Shown: one piece after another, positions 6,849-8,846 of the stretch | Layout of the letters: each line of letters opens with the position of its first letter | Numbering within the stretch: the first letter of the stretch is position 1 | Assembly: GCA_029263275.1 (NCBI GenBank) | Contig: JAJCXU010000406.1 | Span: 1-8,846 of the forward strand | Direction: 5' to 3' | DNA: 8,846 bases | DNA from: Ilumatobacter sp. | GTDB taxonomy: Bacteria; Actinomycetota; Acidimicrobiia; Acidimicrobiales; Ilumatobacteraceae | Notes under the pieces: generated by a model | Seen by the model: the letters and a program-made list of their open reading frames with translations, nothing else | What the model was told of the DNA's origin: nothing | Database searches by the model: none | Program-made: the position numbers and the translations under genes

Positions 6849-7259
6849 TCAGCCGTCGAGCAGATCGGTTCGGCCTTCGTCTTCAAGGCGCTTGCGGTAG
6901 TTCGGGAACAGGCTTCGAGCGAGCGGCACCAATTTGAGAATCTTCGGAATCGGTCCCTTCGCACGCATCTGGCCCTTCGCCAGCGCCGTCGAAATGTTCA
7001 CGTTGCCCAACCAGAACTGGTGTCCCACAGCACCCTTCATGAACATCTGGATCGTTGGTTTGATGTCGGCACAGTCCTCGCCCTGGTACACGACACGGTT
7101 CGGCATGTCGACGAGCAGTTGTGCGGTGGGTTCGGTATAAACAAGCTTGAGCACGACCCCAGAATCAGCGAACTTGGGCCCAACCTCGTCATCTTTCATC
7201 GCGTCGGTGAAAATGCCTCCGACGTAGTCGTACAGCTCATCTGCGTCCTTGAAACTCAT
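6849..7259 (-). CDS. SCP2 sterol-binding-domain protein (lipid carrier-like)
   Basis: This 136-aa cytosolic protein has one SCP2-type fold. An N-terminal helix (MSFKDADELYDYVGGIF) is followed by beta-strands (VVLKLVY, AQLLVDM, RVVYQG), a central MFMKGAVGHQFWLG, and the typical C-terminal stretch with ALAKGQMRAKGPIPKILKLVPLA near 92-114. SCP2 domains bind fatty-acyl, sterol or other hydrophobic ligands and in Actinobacteria often accompany lipid or steroid catabolic enzymes. It is the first gene of the operon. GGGGG at 7264-7268, 4 bp before the ATG, is the ribosome site. A promoter candidate sits about 30 bp upstream. Presentation of a water-insoluble substrate to the diiron oxygenase is the simplest role, by inference. 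Confidence 0.85.
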   Translation of the reverse strand: MSFKDADELYDYVGGIFTDAMKDDEVGPKFADSGVVLKLVYTEPTAQLLVDMPNRVVYQGEDCADIKPTIQMFMKGAVGHQFWLGNVNISTALAKGQMRAKGPIPKILKLVPLARSLFPNYRKRLEDEGRTDLLDG

Positions 7260-7289
7260 TCAGACCCCCGGGTCGTCGTCGATGCACCG

Positions 7290-7318
7290 AGTGTCACTCA
7301 CGATCAGCGTTGTGACAA
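7290..7318 (-). promoter_or_regulatory. candidate promoter of the six-gene oxidation operon, with overlapping inverted repeat
   Basis: On the minus strand TTGTCA (7313-7318) and GACACT (7290-7295) are 17 bp apart, a good housekeeping-sigma spacing. This predicts a start near 7283 and a ~24-nt leader before ATG 7259. An inverted repeat, TGTCAC-N14-GTGACA (7292-7297 and 7312-7317), covers both boxes almost exactly, as expected for an operator where a dimeric regulator would block RNA polymerase. The motif was read by eye, and no regulator is assigned. Confidence 0.45.
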
Positions 7319-7328
7319 GAGCCACACA

Positions 7329-7354
7329 GGCCAATCTTTGGCCCGCGCGGGCCA
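7329..7354 (-). terminator. overlapping palindromes after the response regulator gene (terminator or operator)
   Basis: A perfect 16-bp palindrome, TGGCCCGCGCGGGCCA (7339-7354), begins 14 bp past the response regulator stop. A second inverted repeat, GGCCAA-N3-TTGGCC (7329-7343), shares its TGGCC arm with the first, so the two hairpins exclude each other. There is no T tract, which is common for actinobacterial terminators. It may end the regulator transcript; as DNA, it could also be a dimer binding site upstream of the operon promoter. Confidence 0.45.
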
Positions 7355-7367
7355 CCAGTCCTTGGTA

Positions 7368-8036
7368 TCAGTCGTCGTCGAGAAGGCCGGCGCGACCAGC
7401 AAGCGCCACCGCCTGAACCCGCGACGACACGTCGAGGCGTTCAAGCAACGCGGCAATCAACCGCTTCGCACTTCGTTCCGATACCAAGAATTCGGCGGCA
7501 ACCTCGTCCAACGCCACACCCGAGGCGAGCATTCGCAACAACTGGAGGTCGTCCTGCTTGAGAACCGGCAACGAGACCGACGGCCGCACGGAGTACGCCA
7601 ACAGTGACGTCAACACACTCTTGGGAAGCACAGCGCCGCCGTCGATGAGGACTTGCAGTGGAGCAAGCAGTTCGCTCGGATCGGACGTCTTTGGCAGGAA
7701 GCCGTCAGCTCCCGCACTGAACGCGTCACGAATCATCGCCAGATCGTCCGTGCCCGAGACGACGAGGATCTTCAATTCAGGAAACTGGGAACGCAAAGCC
7801 ATTACGACTTCGACGCCGTCTCGGCCGGGCATCGTCAAGTCGACAATGGCGACGTCGGGCAGCTCGGCAGCCACTAGTTCCTCAGCAGTGTGTGGGTTTG
7901 ACGTCGAGGCAACCACTTCGATCCTGCCATGCGATCCAGGACCGAGCAGCAGCTGCAATCCGCGAGCAAACAGTGCGTGGTCATCAATCACCACGACACG
8001 CACCGGGGAAGAACCGTCAGGGCTCGTCGATTTCAC
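7368..8036 (-). CDS. NarL/FixJ-family response regulator (receiver plus atypical LuxR-type HTH)
   Basis: This 222-aa transcription regulator should be phosphorylated by a sensor kinase, probably the one encoded divergently next to it. The receiver domain (about 12-135) has the acidic pair Asp18-Asp19, phospho-acceptor Asp66 (VDLTMPG), switch Ser94 and Lys116. The C-terminal 158-222 aligns with the LuxR HTH (LLRMLASGVALDEVAAEFLVSERSAKRLIAALLERL), ending with SSRVQAVALAGRAGLL. The usual TVKxH recognition element is replaced by SAKRL, and the usual T-x-RE at the domain start by KQDD, so its DNA target may be unusual. It starts with GTG 8036; no Shine-Dalgarno is evident and a leaderless transcript is possible. 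It reads towards the oxidation operon, 108 bp upstream of it, so it is a candidate regulator of that operon (inference). Confidence 0.9.
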   Translation of the reverse strand: MKSTSPDGSSPVRVVVIDDHALFARGLQLLLGPGSHGRIEVVASTSNPHTAEELVAAELPDVAIVDLTMPGRDGVEVVMALRSQFPELKILVVSGTDDLAMIRDAFSAGADGFLPKTSDPSELLAPLQVLIDGGAVLPKSVLTSLLAYSVRPSVSLPVLKQDDLQLLRMLASGVALDEVAAEFLVSERSAKRLIAALLERLDVSSRVQAVALAGRAGLLDDD

Positions 8037-8042
8037 GGTCCG

Positions 8043-8051
8043 ACTATCGCA
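8043..8051 (-). promoter_or_regulatory. candidate extended -10 promoter for a leaderless response regulator mRNA
   Basis: On the minus strand TGC-GATAGT (8043-8051) resembles an extended -10 element (TGN plus a TANNNT-like hexamer). It ends 6 bp before GTG 8036, the distance at which transcription would start at or next to the start codon. That would explain the lack of a ribosome-binding site. No -35 match was seen, and the hexamer starts with G rather than T. Confidence 0.35.
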
Positions 8052-8071
8052 TCGAAGTAGGGTTCACAGCA

Positions 8072-8846
8072 GTGGGCATCTCGATTGACCTGCCCAAGAA
8101 CCGTCGCAAGGTCGTCGAAGGCACCATTGACCTGGTACGTGTCGGAGTTGTTGCCGGTATGGCGATCCTTGTCGCCGTCGGCACCGGAGACGCCGACACC
8201 TACCAGCTCGCCGCCGGAATTCTCGTCGCCCTCGCGGCGGTCTACACCGTCATCATGATCGCGTCCCACCACCGGCTCAGCAGCCGAGTGTCGACCGGAC
8301 TTGACCTGAGCCTCACCCTCGGAACCGTGGCCGCAACAGGTGCGGGACGCAGCATTCTCATAGGCGTCCTGTTTCTGATCGTCATCACCGCTGCACTGCG
8401 CTTTAAGCCCCAGACGTCCCGGTTGGTCGCATTGATCTCCAGCGTTGCGCTCGCCGCCGTCATCCTGATCACACCCCGACCTGAGCTATCAACGGATACC
8501 CGAATCCAAATGGTTACCGGCTGGGCCGCGCTCATCATCTTCGGAGCGGTGCTGATCAGCCTGCTCGCCCAATTCGAACTCGACGACCGCATCGACCTTC
8601 GAGTCGCCCGTGATGAAGCAGCAAGCCTCCTCGAAGCTGATCGACAACGCCGCCTCATACTGCGTTCAATCGCCCACGACCTGACACCGCCTCTCGAAGC
8701 AATACGCGGAATCAGCCGCACACTCGACGACCCAGAAATCACCCTCGACGAACACGCACGACGCGAATCTCTCCAACTGATCTACGAACACTCTGAATTT
8801 CTTCGCGGATTTGCATCGTCACTCAAAGAGGTCGCGAACGCCAATG
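8072..8846 (+). CDS. sensor histidine kinase, N-terminal part (runs off window)
   Basis: An open frame begins at GTG 8072, with AGGG at 8059-8062 upstream, and stays open to the window edge: 258 codons with no stop. The first ~170 residues form about five to six hydrophobic segments (near 20-37, 44-64, 77-92, 94-110, 117-134 and 148-167), a membrane sensor module with short loops and no large periplasmic domain. A charged linker (about 170-194) leads to a HisKA-like H-box, SIAHDLTPPLEAIRGIS, with phospho-acceptor His202. The box is variant: HDLTPPL in place of the usual HELRTPL. The dimerisation helix pair continues to the edge; the ATP-binding domain lies outside the window. It is divergent from the response regulator, 35 bp apart, and probably its cognate kinase. 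The sensed signal is unknown. Confidence 0.85.
   Translation, partial: MGISIDLPKNRRKVVEGTIDLVRVGVVAGMAILVAVGTGDADTYQLAAGILVALAAVYTVIMIASHHRLSSRVSTGLDLSLTLGTVAATGAGRSILIGVLFLIVITAALRFKPQTSRLVALISSVALAAVILITPRPELSTDTRIQMVTGWAALIIFGAVLISLLAQFELDDRIDLRVARDEAASLLEADRQRRLILRSIAHDLTPPLEAIRGISRTLDDPEITLDEHARRESLQLIYEHSEFLRGFASSLKEVANAN

Noticed and set aside
8242..8742. 166-codon minus-strand open frame at the right end
   Set aside because: Antisense to the membrane and H-box segments of the sensor kinase; composition is Arg/Ser/Met-rich.

Overview
The window looks like Actinomycetota DNA. Its base composition is high in GC, many starts are GTG or TTG, the tRNA-Pro fragment has an actinobacterial-type sequence, and one gene encodes an NDMA-dependent alcohol dehydrogenase of a family tied to mycofactocin-producing bacteria. 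The class cannot be fixed from this window; Acidimicrobiia is a guess only.

Left end (1-1412): the 3' half of a tRNA-Pro(GGG) gene on the minus strand, with no 5' half. Next comes a repeat-rich non-coding stretch (60-197) and then a complete tyrosine-recombinase integrase on the plus strand. This is the classic end of an element integrated into a tRNA gene. The geometry places the element to the right of position ~59, so an intact tRNA-Pro is predicted beyond the right edge.

Centre (7259 down to 1431, minus strand): six tightly spaced genes, probably one operon. In order they encode an SCP2-like lipid-binding protein, a ferritin-like diiron oxygenase with two DEARH motifs, a second SCP2-like/hypothetical protein (its start overlaps the oxygenase stop), a two-cluster ferredoxin, a mycofactocin-type (NDMA-dependent) zinc alcohol dehydrogenase, and a molybdenum hydroxylase large subunit of the form II CoxL/xanthine dehydrogenase type. 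Read as a pathway, hydrophobic carriers present a substrate, the diiron enzyme (electrons from the ferredoxin) hydroxylates it, the nicotinoprotein makes an aldehyde, and the molybdoenzyme makes an acid. The pathway is inferred; the substrate is unknown. I do not recognise this set as a described system. A good promoter candidate, overlapped by an inverted repeat, lies in the 108 bp ahead of the first gene.

Right end (7368-8846): a NarL-type response regulator gene (minus) and, divergent from it by 35 bp, the start of a membrane sensor histidine kinase (plus) that runs off the window. The regulator sits just upstream of the operon in the same direction, so it or the kinase is a candidate controller.
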